In this document: one piece after another, positions 1 to 9,641 of the stretch
Layout of the letters: the number at the start of each line of letters is the position of its first letter
How positions within the stretch are numbered: position 1 is the first letter of the stretch
NCBI GenBank assembly: GCA_965231765.1
Contig: OZ246887.1
Coordinates: 3,844,001 to 3,908,000, forward strand
Direction: 5' to 3'
From: JAAXHF01 sp963665955
Lineage (GTDB): Bacteria; Desulfobacterota; Binatia; Bin18
Length of the DNA: 64,000 nucleotides
Translations under genes and position numbers: made by a program
The notes under the pieces: model-generated
Seen by the model: the letters and a program-made list of their open reading frames with translations, nothing else
Database searches by the model: none
What the model was told of the DNA's origin: nothing

Positions 1-167
1 GCCAACGAAGCTGGCGTGTGCGTGGTCGCCGTCTCAGCCCAAAACGTTATGAATGACGTTTAGGATCACCCAACACCGAATCGGAGCAGCTCTCACACAG
101 CTCCAGAGCATATCCGAGCCTTTCTGCACCATCCAGCAGTGAGCCCTTTGCCAGTAGTGGAATACAT

Positions 168-3100
168 ATGAAACAGCGTAGCTTTATTGTCCTCTTGCTC
201 CTTATGGGCGGGCTTTTCTTTTTCCCCAGGGGTGGCCAGGCTGATATCCGGTTGGACTTCGAAAGCCCAGCGGACGACCAAACGATCAGTGGGCTGAGCC
301 CAATATCGGGCTGGGCTTTTTCCACAGACTCTGAGGCCTCTGTGACCGTCCGCCTCCGTATTGATGACGGTGATGCCAGCGTCATTCCGTGCTGTGCCGG
401 CCGCACAGATATTGCCGACGAAAACTCGGATTTCCCACAAGCGGCAACGAGTGGATTTGGTCAGGTGTTTAATTTTAATTCATTAGAACAAGGCGAGCAT
501 ACCTTAACGATTGAGGTCGAAGACACCAGTGGCACCCGCGTCACCCAAGCCCATACCATCACGACGGTGAAGCCGGGGAACTTTGAGGTTCTCGAACGAC
601 TCGATCTCCAGTTTGCAGGTATCAAGATCCGGCAGGACGATATTCTTATTGACGGTGCAGGTGCCATAGACAGTGTGACGGGGAACGCCCAGGAGGTGGA
701 CATCCGGCTGGCCTGGCAGGAAAAATTGCAGGCTTTAGGGGTTGTGTCCTCTGAGAATACGGGTGCTGTCACGACACCACAGACAAGCCGTGTCACGAGT
801 AAGATCCAAAGAGCGGAACCAGTGAATACTCAGGAGCAGGTGAACCAGGCTGTAACTGGGCAACTTCCGGCTGTCATTCGAGTAGACCCGAACACTGGTA
901 ATCGGACTATTGTATCTGATGCCAACACAACCATACCAGCCGAAGATGGAACGGACACTTTGGTAGGTTCTGATTGGGTCGTGCCTCAAGGCGTTACTGT
1001 TGAAGCGGACGGCCAGCTGGCAGTCACTGATCCCGGTCGCTTTTCTGTCTATCGGGTAGACCCGGACACCGGTGAGCGGACGTTTGTTTCCGGGACAAGT
1101 TCATTGTCCGGCTCGCCTTTTATCCGACCCACTGGGATTGCTGTTGCCCCTCCGAATTCTGAGTCTGATGGCGTGTTTATTGTGGCGGATACGAGCCAAG
1201 GGGTTGTTGAAATAAGTTCGACTGGGTATCGCTTCATCCTGTCTGACGCTGAGATCGAAGGCGCGGTGAACTTGGAATCTCCGTTTGGCATTGCTATCGA
1301 GGCGAGCGGAACGGCTGTGGTCACAGATCTCGGCCTGAAAGCTCTTGTTCGGGTCATGCTTGATGAGACTGAGGAGCGTGCGATTTTTTCGGATGCTAGC
1401 ACTGGTAGCGGGGTCAATTGGATCACCCCGCTCGATATTGATGTGGAAGACAGCGGGGACTTGCTCGTCGTTGATGCCGGCCTGAACGCCGTTGTACGGG
1501 TGAACCCCACGAATGGAAATCGGACAGTTGTTTCAAATGCAACGAACGGAACTGGTCCTGCCTTTCAGCAGGTGCGTGCTTTGGCGATTGAAGCCAATGG
1601 CCAGCTGGCGGTGCTTGATGAGGGCTTACGGGCGATTTTCCGGGTTGACCCGACAAGCGGTAATCGGACCATCCTATCCGATGCCAGCACCGGGAGCGGA
1701 GATGAATTCCGGGTGCCGACTGATATTGCGGTTGAAGCAGATGGCAACTTGATCGTCATTGAGACTGCTCCTTTGTTGGCCGCTCTTGAAAATCCGTTAG
1801 GAGATTCTGTTGGTGGGTTTGGTATGATTTCTGGGTGGCGTTTTTCAAATACGCCGGCTGCAGAGATTACGGACTTGCAGCTGCAGATTGATGGAGTGCC
1901 GTCGTTCGATTTACTGTGTTGCATTGACCGGGAGGATGTGGCGGATAAATTTCCTGAACGTCGTTCGCAAGCATTGCCGAGTGGCTTTTCCACACCGATC
2001 AATTTTAATCTTCTTGAGAGCGGCCAGCATACCTTTGATATCACAATCCAAGACAGTGCAGGCGCCTCCCAAACCCTGAGTTCTTCCTTAGATACTGTCC
2101 GACTTGGGAGTTTTGAGTTTGTTGAAGAATTTGACTTGTCTGATGCTGAAGTCCGCTTGGCTAATCAGATCCTCTTTGTCGATGACCTCTCTGTGCAGGG
2201 CAGAGGGAGTGACGGGAATCTAGAGTCCCGAGAAATCGACGCCAGCTTTGTCTGGCAGGCCAGTTGTCAGTGTTTTGTTGCTTCCTCTGAGTGTGGAAAT
2301 GGGAGTCTTGAGTCCAGCGAAGAATGTGACGGAGCTGACCTGGGCGATCTGACGTGTCAAGAGATTGGGTTTTCCGGGGGGACGCTTGGCTGCAGAGTTG
2401 ACTGCAGCTTGGACTTTAAGGAGTGTGAAGGCGGTCCGGCTGTCTTGGTGACGAATAGCGGAGATGATACGGTTTCGCTCCTCAGCGCAGCAACACATGC
2501 AGTAGTCAAAACCATTCCAGTTGGGGACAATCCTCGCTCGGTCGCGGTCAAGCCCGCCTCACAAGTTGCGTATGTCACAAACGCGTGGGACGATTCGATT
2601 TCGGTTATGAGCCTGAATACCTCGACGCCGGAATCGACGGTCGTGACAAACACCATTGAAAATGTGGGCGACACTCCAGTTGGCCTCGCCTTTACCCCGG
2701 ATGGTACAAAAGCCTATGTGGTCAATGGAGACGATGATACAGTCAGGATAATCGATACGGCAACAGAGACCCTTGATAGCACGGTCATACAAGTCGGGAG
2801 CAACCCCTTAGAGATCGCCATCAATGCGGCTGGTACATACGCGTACGTGACGAACTTTGAGGATGACACGGTCTCTGTCATCGACCTGGGCACGAATACG
2901 GTTACCGATACAGTGACAGTCGGCAGCGGGCCAAACGGTATCGCCGTCCGTCCAGATGGGGCAGAAGTGTATGTTGTCAACCTGGAAAACGATACTGTGT
3001 CAATCATCGATACAAGGACAAATGAGGTGAGCAAAACGCTGACCCGAAAGCCCGAGGAGGGAAACATCGAAATCCGGCCACAACAGGTTATCTTTTCGCC

Positions 3101-3395
3101 TGATGGCGCGCGCGCGTACATCAGCAACTCGCTCGATTTTACTGTGACCGTTATCGACACGGCAACGCGCAATTCCATCAATTCGCTCTTTGTCGGCGCT
3201 GAATCGTTTAACGATGTCATAAATGAGCCCAACGGTCTCTTCATTTCTCTGAACGGTCGCCGGCTTTACGTCGCCCTCTTCGGTCGCAATGGGCAGGGCA
3301 GATACCTCGGTGTATTTAGTACCGCAACAAATCGCATTCAGGCGTTTACCGAGGTCGGGAACGGTCCCATTAGCGTCACGGTTGGAGGATCGTAA
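168..3395 (+). CDS. Secreted beta-propeller protein with duplicated flanking domain
   Basis: A 1075-aa exported protein of unknown substrate. Residues 1-25 form a signal peptide. A domain at about 27-190 recurs at about 535-700: both copies share an ISGW-type start, a CC pair, a FNxLExGxHT segment and an ending like DIRLAWQ/DASFVWQ. Between them lie NHL-like repeats with recurring units such as RVDPxTGxRTxVS. A cysteine-rich segment at about 705-755 (CGNGSLESSEECDG) resembles the DUF4215/myxo-type Cys repeats. The C-terminal third has YVTN-type propeller blades (repeated DDTVSVID). It is probably cell-surface or periplasmic and acts in binding rather than catalysis; no catalytic motif is visible. 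The ATG start lacks a strong ribosome site. Confidence 0.85.
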   Translation: MKQRSFIVLLLLMGGLFFFPRGGQADIRLDFESPADDQTISGLSPISGWAFSTDSEASVTVRLRIDDGDASVIPCCAGRTDIADENSDFPQAATSGFGQVFNFNSLEQGEHTLTIEVEDTSGTRVTQAHTITTVKPGNFEVLERLDLQFAGIKIRQDDILIDGAGAIDSVTGNAQEVDIRLAWQEKLQALGVVSSENTGAVTTPQTSRVTSKIQRAEPVNTQEQVNQAVTGQLPAVIRVDPNTGNRTIVSDANTTIPAEDGTDTLVGSDWVVPQGVTVEADGQLAVTDPGRFSVYRVDPDTGERTFVSGTSSLSGSPFIRPTGIAVAPPNSESDGVFIVADTSQGVVEISSTGYRFILSDAEIEGAVNLESPFGIAIEASGTAVVTDLGLKALVRVMLDETEERAIFSDASTGSGVNWITPLDIDVEDSGDLLVVDAGLNAVVRVNPTNGNRTVVSNATNGTGPAFQQVRALAIEANGQLAVLDEGLRAIFRVDPTSGNRTILSDASTGSGDEFRVPTDIAVEADGNLIVIETAPLLAALENPLGDSVGGFGMISGWRFSNTPAAEITDLQLQIDGVPSFDLLCCIDREDVADKFPERRSQALPSGFSTPINFNLLESGQHTFDITIQDSAGASQTLSSSLDTVRLGSFEFVEEFDLSDAEVRLANQILFVDDLSVQGRGSDGNLESREIDASFVWQASCQCFVASSECGNGSLESSEECDGADLGDLTCQEIGFSGGTLGCRVDCSLDFKECEGGPAVLVTNSGDDTVSLLSAATHAVVKTIPVGDNPRSVAVKPASQVAYVTNAWDDSISVMSLNTSTPESTVVTNTIENVGDTPVGLAFTPDGTKAYVVNGDDDTVRIIDTATETLDSTVIQVGSNPLEIAINAAGTYAYVTNFEDDTVSVIDLGTNTVTDTVTVGSGPNGIAVRPDGAEVYVVNLENDTVSIIDTRTNEVSKTLTRKPEEGNIEIRPQQVIFSPDGARAYISNSLDFTVTVIDTATRNSINSLFVGAESFNDVINEPNGLFISLNGRRLYVALFGRNGQGRYLGVFSTATNRIQAFTEVGNGPISVTVGGS

Positions 3396-3400
3396 GGGAA

Positions 3401-3429
3401 TTGACTCCTTAGGGAGAACATGACACTAT
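3401..3429 (+). promoter_or_regulatory. Candidate sigma70-type promoter for tRNA-Ala
   Basis: TTGACT at 3401-3406 is followed after 17 bases by CACTAT at 3424-3429, about 32 bases before the tRNA. The -10 match is only 3 of 6, so this is tentative. Confidence 0.35.
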
Positions 3430-3460
3430 CTTTGGCTCTCAGCATCCCGTCTGTATATGT

Positions 3461-3533
3461 GGGGCCGTAGCTCAGCTGGGAGAGCGCTTGACTGGCAGTC
3501 AAGAGGTCGGCAGTTCGATCCTGCTCGGCTCCA
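3461..3533 (+). tRNA. tRNA-Ala(GGC)
   Basis: A full cloverleaf can be folded by eye. The acceptor GGGGCCG (3461-3467) pairs with CGGCTCC (3526-3532) and includes the G3:U70 wobble that marks alanine tRNAs. The D arm is GCTC/GAGC. The anticodon stem CTTGA/TCAAG encloses CTGGCAG, giving anticodon GGC (codons GCC and GCU). The T arm is GGCAG-TTCGATC-CTGCT. The discriminator is A at 3533. CCA is not encoded, so it must be added after transcription. Confidence 0.97.
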
Positions 3534-3782
3534 CTTCGCTTTCCGCATATAGCTATTCCTGGCCATCCTAAAAATGATGCACACCCGTCTACGGTGGTGG
3601 GCCAATAAGAAGATCTGGCACGATATCTTGGATGGGGCAGTACCGGGCAATCCCACGTCGATGCTCCCAATATAAACCGCCCCGTTCGGCTACCCGTGTT
3701 TGGTGCGGATGACACCGATTGTTTCCTTGACATGCTTGCCCACGGCGATAGGGTCTCAGTCCGGAATTGGATGTGAGACACA

Positions 3783-4274
3783 ATGGATCAGAAATTTTCT
3801 ACACAAGTGACTCTAGAGGAGCGTCGTCTCCCTGGTGATTCCCTGGCCAGAACGCGTCTGCTGCTCATGGGCGTGCTGATAGCCACACTCGGTCTTGCCG
3901 CAGTGATCTACTCGGAGGCTTACTTCAACACAATGATGCAGCTCCGGGCGACAAAGCCACGGATTGCGGCGGCTGGGATCAAACAACTCTACCAGGTTCT
4001 GGCCGGATGCAATCTCCTCCTGGGCATGTTCTTGACCGGGGTTCTGGCGACGTTTTCATTTCAAGTCTTGGGATCCGCTCAAGTTCCGCCACCTGGTATG
4101 CGCGTTGCTTTTTCGACAAAAGTCCGAACGGGGAAAAACGCGAGAAAGATAGCGATTATCAGCCTGGTGCTTGCTATCGCAGTGTTCGTTGGGTGCCTCC
4201 TGAGTGGGATGCACCTGTGGGCCGTTGGGCAGGAATATGAGATGATTTATTCGAGGCCGCTTCGGTCAGTGTAG
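3783..4274 (+). CDS. Hypothetical membrane protein, three predicted TM helices
   Basis: This 163-aa protein is not recognised. It has a charged N-terminus (about 1-24), then hydrophobic segments at roughly 26-46, 75-95 and 122-145, consistent with an integral inner-membrane protein. A basic linker (TKVRTGKNARKI) precedes the last helix. It stands alone between the tRNA and a decayed metallo-hydrolase remnant. The 249-base stretch before it contains only a short unrecognised open frame on the plus strand that ends just before this gene. Confidence 0.6.
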   Translation: MDQKFSTQVTLEERRLPGDSLARTRLLLMGVLIATLGLAAVIYSEAYFNTMMQLRATKPRIAAAGIKQLYQVLAGCNLLLGMFLTGVLATFSFQVLGSAQVPPPGMRVAFSTKVRTGKNARKIAIISLVLAIAVFVGCLLSGMHLWAVGQEYEMIYSRPLRSV

Positions 4275-4371
4275 AGCAGGACAGTCTCGAAAAGAGGAGT
4301 CTTTTTAAGTCGAATGTCAAGGCTTTGCAAGGCTGTGCATGAGATGCGAGAAGTAATCGGGAGGTTACACG

Positions 4372-4548
4372 CTAGACTTCAACCACATGGCCGTCGTGGG
4401 CGCATTCAAAGCTGACTTTCTCTTGACGGGCTAAGACTTCGCGTCCGAGATGACTCAACAGCAGCCGCTTGCAGCCGAGGTGCTCACGTTCCTGGAGCAG
4501 CTCTGGATAGCTCAAATGAATGGATGCAACTCGTGTGAAATCCGTATA
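4372..4548 (-). pseudogene. Remnant of MBL-fold metallo-hydrolase (C-terminus)
   Basis: The minus strand is open for 58 codons with no start and an in-frame stop immediately upstream. It reads like the last 50 residues of a metallo-beta-lactamase-fold hydrolase: HLSYPELLQEREHLGCKRLL, then LSHLG and finally ECAHDGHVVEV, matching the terminal histidine-bearing strand and closing strand of that family. The metal-binding HxHxDH part is absent. I read it as a truncated relic; nothing else is visible between 4275 and 4599. Confidence 0.6.
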
Positions 4549-4599
4549 CTATGCTGATAGGAGAGCGGACTATTAAACTATGTAAGGAGGAGAACTGGG

Positions 4600-5496
4600 G
4601 TGCAGGCTTTTACCTCGGCTCGCTATACCGTCCCCCTCGGACATCATTCATACCCGATGGATAAGTACCGTCTGGTGCCAGCCCGTCTCCTGGCTGAGGA
4701 GATACTGGCAGCGGATGAGATTGTCGAGCCTGAGCCGGCCACACTCGGCGATATCTTGCGTGTCCACACTGCCGACTATGTCCACGTATTTTGTCAGGGG
4801 ACTCTGGAGCGCAAAGCTATGCTGCGGCTCGGCTTACCCTGGTCTCCAGCCCTCGTCCAACGCGCGTTTGCTGTGATCGGTGGAACACTGGGGGCGGCCC
4901 GAGCGGCGTTCCGTGACGGTGTTGGCGTGAATTTAGCCGGCGGGACACACCACGCATTTGCCGACCATGGTGAGGGCTACTGTATTTTCCACGATATGGT
5001 GATTTGTCTGCGGCGTCTGCGCCACGAGGGCAGAGCGCAGCGATTTCTGATCATTGACCTGGACGTTCACCAAGGCAATGGAACGGCAGCCTTGTGCCAG
5101 GCCGATCCTGACGTATTTACTTTCTCCATGCATGGCGCAAACAATTATCCAGCTCACAAAGAGCACAGTTCGTGGGATATTGAGCTGCCTGATGGAACAC
5201 GCGATGAAGAGTATCTGGATCTGCTGACCTCAGCGCTCGCCCAGATCTTGGAGCGTTTCAAGCCTGAGGTCATATTTTACCAAGCAGGGGTGGATGTCTT
5301 AGCCGGCGATCGGTTTGGAAAGTTAGCACTCACGATGAATGGTGTCGGCGAACGCGATCGATTGGTGTGCGCATTTGCCCGCCAAGTCGGGTTGCCACTC
5401 ATTGTGACTTTTGGCGGTGGATATGCGCGCGATATCAACGTGATTGTTGACACACATTGTCAGACTGTGCAGGTGGCGAAGGGGGGCGGTGCGTAA
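4600..5496 (+). CDS. Histone deacetylase / AcuC-family deacetylase-like hydrolase
   Basis: This 298-aa protein has the arginase/deacetylase fold signature. GTHHAF at about 109-114 and the following His hold the catalytic site, LDVHQGNGT (about 155-163) supplies the zinc-binding Asp and His, and QAGVDVLAGDRFG (about 229-241) gives the second zinc Asp. GGGYARD near the end is the usual Gly-rich substrate loop. The family removes acyl groups from lysine, polyamines or small amides; the substrate here is unknown. GTG is the start because TAAGGAGG at 4583-4590 lies 9 bases before it. The length is normal for bacterial class II-type members. It is monocistronic. Confidence 0.85.
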   Translation: MQAFTSARYTVPLGHHSYPMDKYRLVPARLLAEEILAADEIVEPEPATLGDILRVHTADYVHVFCQGTLERKAMLRLGLPWSPALVQRAFAVIGGTLGAARAAFRDGVGVNLAGGTHHAFADHGEGYCIFHDMVICLRRLRHEGRAQRFLIIDLDVHQGNGTAALCQADPDVFTFSMHGANNYPAHKEHSSWDIELPDGTRDEEYLDLLTSALAQILERFKPEVIFYQAGVDVLAGDRFGKLALTMNGVGERDRLVCAFARQVGLPLIVTFGGGYARDINVIVDTHCQTVQVAKGGGA

Positions 5497-5612
5497 AATG
5501 GGACATCTTCGCTGACTCCTCACGACGGTGATCGTCCCATATCGGAAGTCGTAAGGACCTGTGCTATCGCGACACGACGACTGCACTGACAAAGCCGAAG
5601 CTGATGAGGCCT

Positions 5613-7124
5613 CTAGACGCTCACTACCGGCAAGTCCTCCCCTAATGCCAAACGCGACAGAAATTTGCGCAGATCGTCATCTGATAAGCCCGAGTCGGAT
5701 GGGGTATTAAAAAAGAGCGCAACTTGCTGGTCTTCAAGCGAACGCTGAGCCAGCCGTTCTTGGGCGCGTAAGCGAACCACGGGACCAATCAGTCGGGCGA
5801 GTTCGGAGGTAAATCGGGCGGCTAATAAAAGCGCCTCTCCGGCACTCCGCGCGGCTGCAACAGTCTCACGGTAGACAGCGATCATGCCAGCGTGGAGGAC
5901 AAACTCCGTCCTTTTTTCCTCCCACAGTTCGCCCTGAACCGTTCCCCAGGTCAGTGGCATCTCCTCTACGACCGGCCACAGCTCGGGGTGTAACGCTGCG
6001 GCGCTTTCGGCTGCAATCAGGCGGACTAAGACGGCTTTCCAGTCGGCTGACAGCTGAGCCGGGGCACGCACATGCCAGCGCTGTGGCGGAACAGGGCGCT
6101 CCAGGATTTCACCAGTGGCGTCCAAGATGAGGTGGTCTTCGATGGACTGGCCGAGCAGCACAAGGCTGGCTGTATACGTCACTTGCCCGTTGTGGCAATG
6201 TTCGGTGCGTAAGGCATGCGCGCTTACGGCGAGGTTGGGATGGTAATAGACGCGGCCGCGATCGTAGACTTTTTCAATCCCATCCCGAAGTTGAACACAC
6301 GTATGGGCGGCGGGAAAGAAGCGTTCATATGGAGAGGGGCTCCAGTCGAGCGCGGCTTCTTTCATTTCCAGGTGCACGGCCGCTTCTTCGGCGCCCTGGG
6401 TAAATCGTTCCCGGCTTGCACCGCTCTCACCACCGGTGTGGAACGACTCGCACAGAGTGGCAAAGAGCTGTTCACTAGGATACGGACCACGATAGCGGAG
6501 CGCCGATTTTCCCTGGTCTTGGCTGAGCAGGGACAAGACATTGAGCACGGTTGAGCCCGTGCCTGTTGGCAGCCGGCCTGGATCATCCAAGGGCGGCAAA
6601 GCTGTGATGTCTTGATACGGCACGGATCGAAACAGGGTCAAGAACCGATCTGGGCGAAAACCTAACTCATTATTTTCATCATCCCTATCATCGAGCGTCC
6701 ACAGACAATCCGAGAGTCCCCAACCAAGATGTGAGGACGCACCCGGAATGATCCCCAGGAAGTGACCATCCAGCCCGCGGACTTTGCAACGGGCAAGCGT
6801 GCCGTCGGCTTGCCACATCATGAGCAACAGCAGCCGACCGCGGCGATCAAACGTGGCCAGCCGTTGGGGTGGCTGTGGTGATGATTGGGCTGGTGCAAAG
6901 AGGCTCAGTGATCCATGTTGGGACTGCTGGGCAACGAGGTGCGCATGGTCATCGGCATTGGCACGATATTGGAGGGACAGGATTCCGTTGTGTGTCTGGG
7001 CGACCGCTTGATTGAGCTGCTGGGTGAGGGTGTTGAGCAAATCAGGAGCGACCTCCTCCAATGCCAGAGTTTCGAGGGCGATCGAGAGGACGTCTGGAGC
7101 AATGCTGTCGGTCATGAACGGCAT
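5613..7124 (-). CDS. Unknown 503-aa protein, partner of Ski2-like helicase
   Basis: No family is recognised. The product is acidic, apparently soluble and mostly helical, with no signal peptide or membrane segment. It lies 56 bases downstream of the helicase on the same strand, so co-transcription is likely. The start at 7124 has AGAAGG close upstream; a second ATG lies three codons in (MPFMTDS). The middle contains a segment with several His and Trp residues (about 275-385) but no motif I can name. A role with the helicase in nucleic-acid processing is inferred from position only. Confidence 0.75.
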   Translation of the reverse strand: MPFMTDSIAPDVLSIALETLALEEVAPDLLNTLTQQLNQAVAQTHNGILSLQYRANADDHAHLVAQQSQHGSLSLFAPAQSSPQPPQRLATFDRRGRLLLLMMWQADGTLARCKVRGLDGHFLGIIPGASSHLGWGLSDCLWTLDDRDDENNELGFRPDRFLTLFRSVPYQDITALPPLDDPGRLPTGTGSTVLNVLSLLSQDQGKSALRYRGPYPSEQLFATLCESFHTGGESGASRERFTQGAEEAAVHLEMKEAALDWSPSPYERFFPAAHTCVQLRDGIEKVYDRGRVYYHPNLAVSAHALRTEHCHNGQVTYTASLVLLGQSIEDHLILDATGEILERPVPPQRWHVRAPAQLSADWKAVLVRLIAAESAAALHPELWPVVEEMPLTWGTVQGELWEEKRTEFVLHAGMIAVYRETVAAARSAGEALLLAARFTSELARLIGPVVRLRAQERLAQRSLEDQQVALFFNTPSDSGLSDDDLRKFLSRLALGEDLPVVSV

Positions 7125-7180
7125 GCCTTCTTTCTTGTGCTTTTCTTTTTGGATGGATAACGGAATGAGAGATGTCTCGA

Positions 7181-9448
7181 CTACACGCTGTGCAGGGCTT
7201 CAATCTGGCTTGGTGAAAGATAAGCTGCTAACACCTCTGGTGAGGCGTCTTGGACTGCGGCTGGAGAGTCAAAGCCTGCAGCAACTAAGGCTCTGGCTGC
7301 GTCGCGGCTTACCCCTGGCAGTTGGGCGCGAGCCAGGGCCAAGCCTTCAGAGCCAACCCCAAAACGAACGCAATCGGCTAAGTCTTTGAGCTGTTCGGCC
7401 GAGGTCCAGCCCATGACTTCCGCAACCTCAGTGGCTGCATCTGCCAGCCAGCTGATTTCGTCAGTGAGCATTTTGATCGTTCCCGCATAACACCGATACC
7501 GACTTTCCAAACCCGACAGCGCGTCGCCTTTAATCCATTCTGTGAGCAGGAGAGATAATTTGGCCGAGCGGACTTCTTTTGTTGTCGGCAGCATACTGGC
7601 ATGCAGCAATCGCCCCAGTTCTTCGCCGGCCATGCCCTCGTTTTCAGACAACTGCTCATTCAGCATACTCTCATACATCCGGCTGCGATGTTCGGTCGAG
7701 GACAGAGGCACGTACACCCGCTTGCCGTCTTCGGTCAAACTCAACAAATGAAAGAGCTCCAGCTCGGGTACTTCCCGACTCCGCGCATTAGTAAAAAAGC
7801 GAGCCAGCTTGACTGCTGTGGCGGCCTTAATCCCCTTGCGTGCGGCAACTTCTCCGAGTGTCGAAGCTTCGAGGCGACCATCCTCACTCCGGTGTAATAA
7901 GTCAGCCTGGAGAAGACTGTCGAGCGCCTTTTCGACCGTGGCGGTTAAGGTCGACGTTTGAGACGCCGCTTTTGGGGCATGCCGTTGGCGTTGGAGAAAA
8001 CCCACATAGGTCAGATCAAAGAAGGTGACCAATTCGTCTAGACTCGAACACACCTTGGAAGCAATGAGGTTGAGGACGCGATCGGCAAATCCTTCCTGGC
8101 CTGGGGCTAAGGTGAACTGCTCCTGCTCACCAAGAATATACCCCCGCCACAGCAGGTCAGACTGAAACTGATTGACCGCAATAACAATGGAGCGACCAAA
8201 CTCTTCGCGCAAGCCGAGGCGACCAGCTCGGCCAGAAATATTTTCGTACTCGGCCCACGTCAGCGGGACCTCAATAGCTGTCCCAGTCCGCTCGTCGATG
8301 TCCCATTTCACCGCTTCAAGAAAGACGGTTGAAGCCGGTAGATTGACCCCAAAGGCCAGCGTTGTGGTGCACGCAATCACCCGCAGGTCTCCCCGCCGGT
8401 AGGCTTTTTCGACCAGGCTGCGTTCCTCAGATGTCAGATCGGCATGATGAAAAGCGACTCCACCGGTAAAGGCAGTCTGAAGCTGGGCCTTGAGGGCCGT
8501 TTCTTCAAACGTCTCAAGCTCTGCTAAGGCATCTGTGGCCGGCGGGATTGCTGCCGTTTCCGCCAGCGTCAGCGCGCACTGGACCGTATCCCGTTTACCC
8601 TTGAGGAAGATCAAGATTTGTTCTTTTTGTTGGGCCAAATGTTTCACCGCGGCAAATAAAATTTCGCTTGGGTTTTCGCTCTCGACCAGTTGATCTGTTT
8701 CGACAAAACATTCTTCGCCTTCTTCTCCAGTATTATAGGCTTTGTAGCGAAAGACGCCGTTTAACAAAACGCCACGATACAGTTCAACCGGTCGTTCGTC
8801 TTGCAACAGTAGATCTGCCTCCAACCAGTCCGCGACCTGTTCGGATTCACGTAAGACCGCCGATAGACCTAGCAGCTGAGGCCGAGGATTTGAGCCCAGG
8901 AGTTTGGCTAAGGTCAATTCCAGACCGGCCCCGCGTTCGGTATCGCCGAGCATTTGCAGCTCATCGACCACAACCAAAGCAACGCTGTGCAGCAAGTGGG
9001 GGTGACGCACGAGAAGCTGAGAGAGTTTTTCATACACCAGGACGGCTAAGTGATAGTTGCCTTGTTCAATATCTTGATCAAACTCATGATGATCGCGGGT
9101 GGCGACCACCACTTTGACGCCATACGTGCCATACCGATCACGAAATGTTTGGAACTTTTCTTCGGCCAGGGCTCGCAACGGGGTTAGGTATAAGACTCGT
9201 TTGCCCGCAAAGGTCGCTCGCATGGCTGCCATCTCGCCGACAAAGGTTTTGCCAGACGACGTGGGTGAGGAAATAATCAAACTTTGGCCATCAAAAAGAC
9301 CATAGCGTTGCACCGCGACCTCTTGTACGGGCAGGAGAAAATCGCCCTGCTGCTGTTCCCAGATTGCCAACAAACTGTCCGGCAGACCATATTTGCGTAA
9401 GTCCCGAATACGTCGCACTGTGTCGCCTGCTACCTTTCTCGTGTACAA
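7181..9448 (-). CDS. Ski2/Hel308-like DEAD/DEAH-box helicase
   Basis: A 755-aa superfamily 2 helicase. In order: Q-like motif near 38-46, Walker A SPTSSGKT (61-68), motif Ia LTPLRALAEE (88-97), Walker B DELQ (162-165), motif III LSA, and motif VI GRAGRLG (about 410). A winged-helix and helical-bundle region follows. The C-terminus has a helix-hairpin-helix (LPGVSRDAARALVAAGF) typical of Hel308-type DNA helicases, which unwind branched DNA at stalled forks. The start is uncertain: the longest frame opens at TTG (9448), while GTG at 9418 has AGG 7 bases upstream. It is transcribed ahead of the 503-aa unknown gene. Confidence 0.88.
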   Translation of the reverse strand: MYTRKVAGDTVRRIRDLRKYGLPDSLLAIWEQQQGDFLLPVQEVAVQRYGLFDGQSLIISSPTSSGKTFVGEMAAMRATFAGKRVLYLTPLRALAEEKFQTFRDRYGTYGVKVVVATRDHHEFDQDIEQGNYHLAVLVYEKLSQLLVRHPHLLHSVALVVVDELQMLGDTERGAGLELTLAKLLGSNPRPQLLGLSAVLRESEQVADWLEADLLLQDERPVELYRGVLLNGVFRYKAYNTGEEGEECFVETDQLVESENPSEILFAAVKHLAQQKEQILIFLKGKRDTVQCALTLAETAAIPPATDALAELETFEETALKAQLQTAFTGGVAFHHADLTSEERSLVEKAYRRGDLRVIACTTTLAFGVNLPASTVFLEAVKWDIDERTGTAIEVPLTWAEYENISGRAGRLGLREEFGRSIVIAVNQFQSDLLWRGYILGEQEQFTLAPGQEGFADRVLNLIASKVCSSLDELVTFFDLTYVGFLQRQRHAPKAASQTSTLTATVEKALDSLLQADLLHRSEDGRLEASTLGEVAARKGIKAATAVKLARFFTNARSREVPELELFHLLSLTEDGKRVYVPLSSTEHRSRMYESMLNEQLSENEGMAGEELGRLLHASMLPTTKEVRSAKLSLLLTEWIKGDALSGLESRYRCYAGTIKMLTDEISWLADAATEVAEVMGWTSAEQLKDLADCVRFGVGSEGLALARAQLPGVSRDAARALVAAGFDSPAAVQDASPEVLAAYLSPSQIEALHSV

Positions 9449-9641
9449 ATGTGCGCACGTCCAGTTCCTGCCTCAACGAGTTGAGTTTCACCTGAGCCGA
9501 AACTCAGGCCAGCGCTCAGCCTCTCCACAGGCGTCACTTTGGACATATTATTGAAACCTAGCTTTTAGCTCCTCATACGTCCATGCTACCAAGGGCCTGT
9601 GGATGAGAAAAGAGTGCTCTGCCAATATTCCCTTCTACTTC

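Noticed and set aside
3338..3781. Minus-strand 147-aa open frame over tRNA-Ala(GGC)
   Set aside because: Its core (RTADLLTASQALSQLSYGPT) is the well-known spurious translation antisense to a tRNA, seen in many annotated genomes.
9482..9506. Stem-loop TGAGTTTC/GAAACTCA as attC or terminator
   Set aside because: No core sites flank it and no T-run follows; it lies upstream of the helicase gene and has no clear role.
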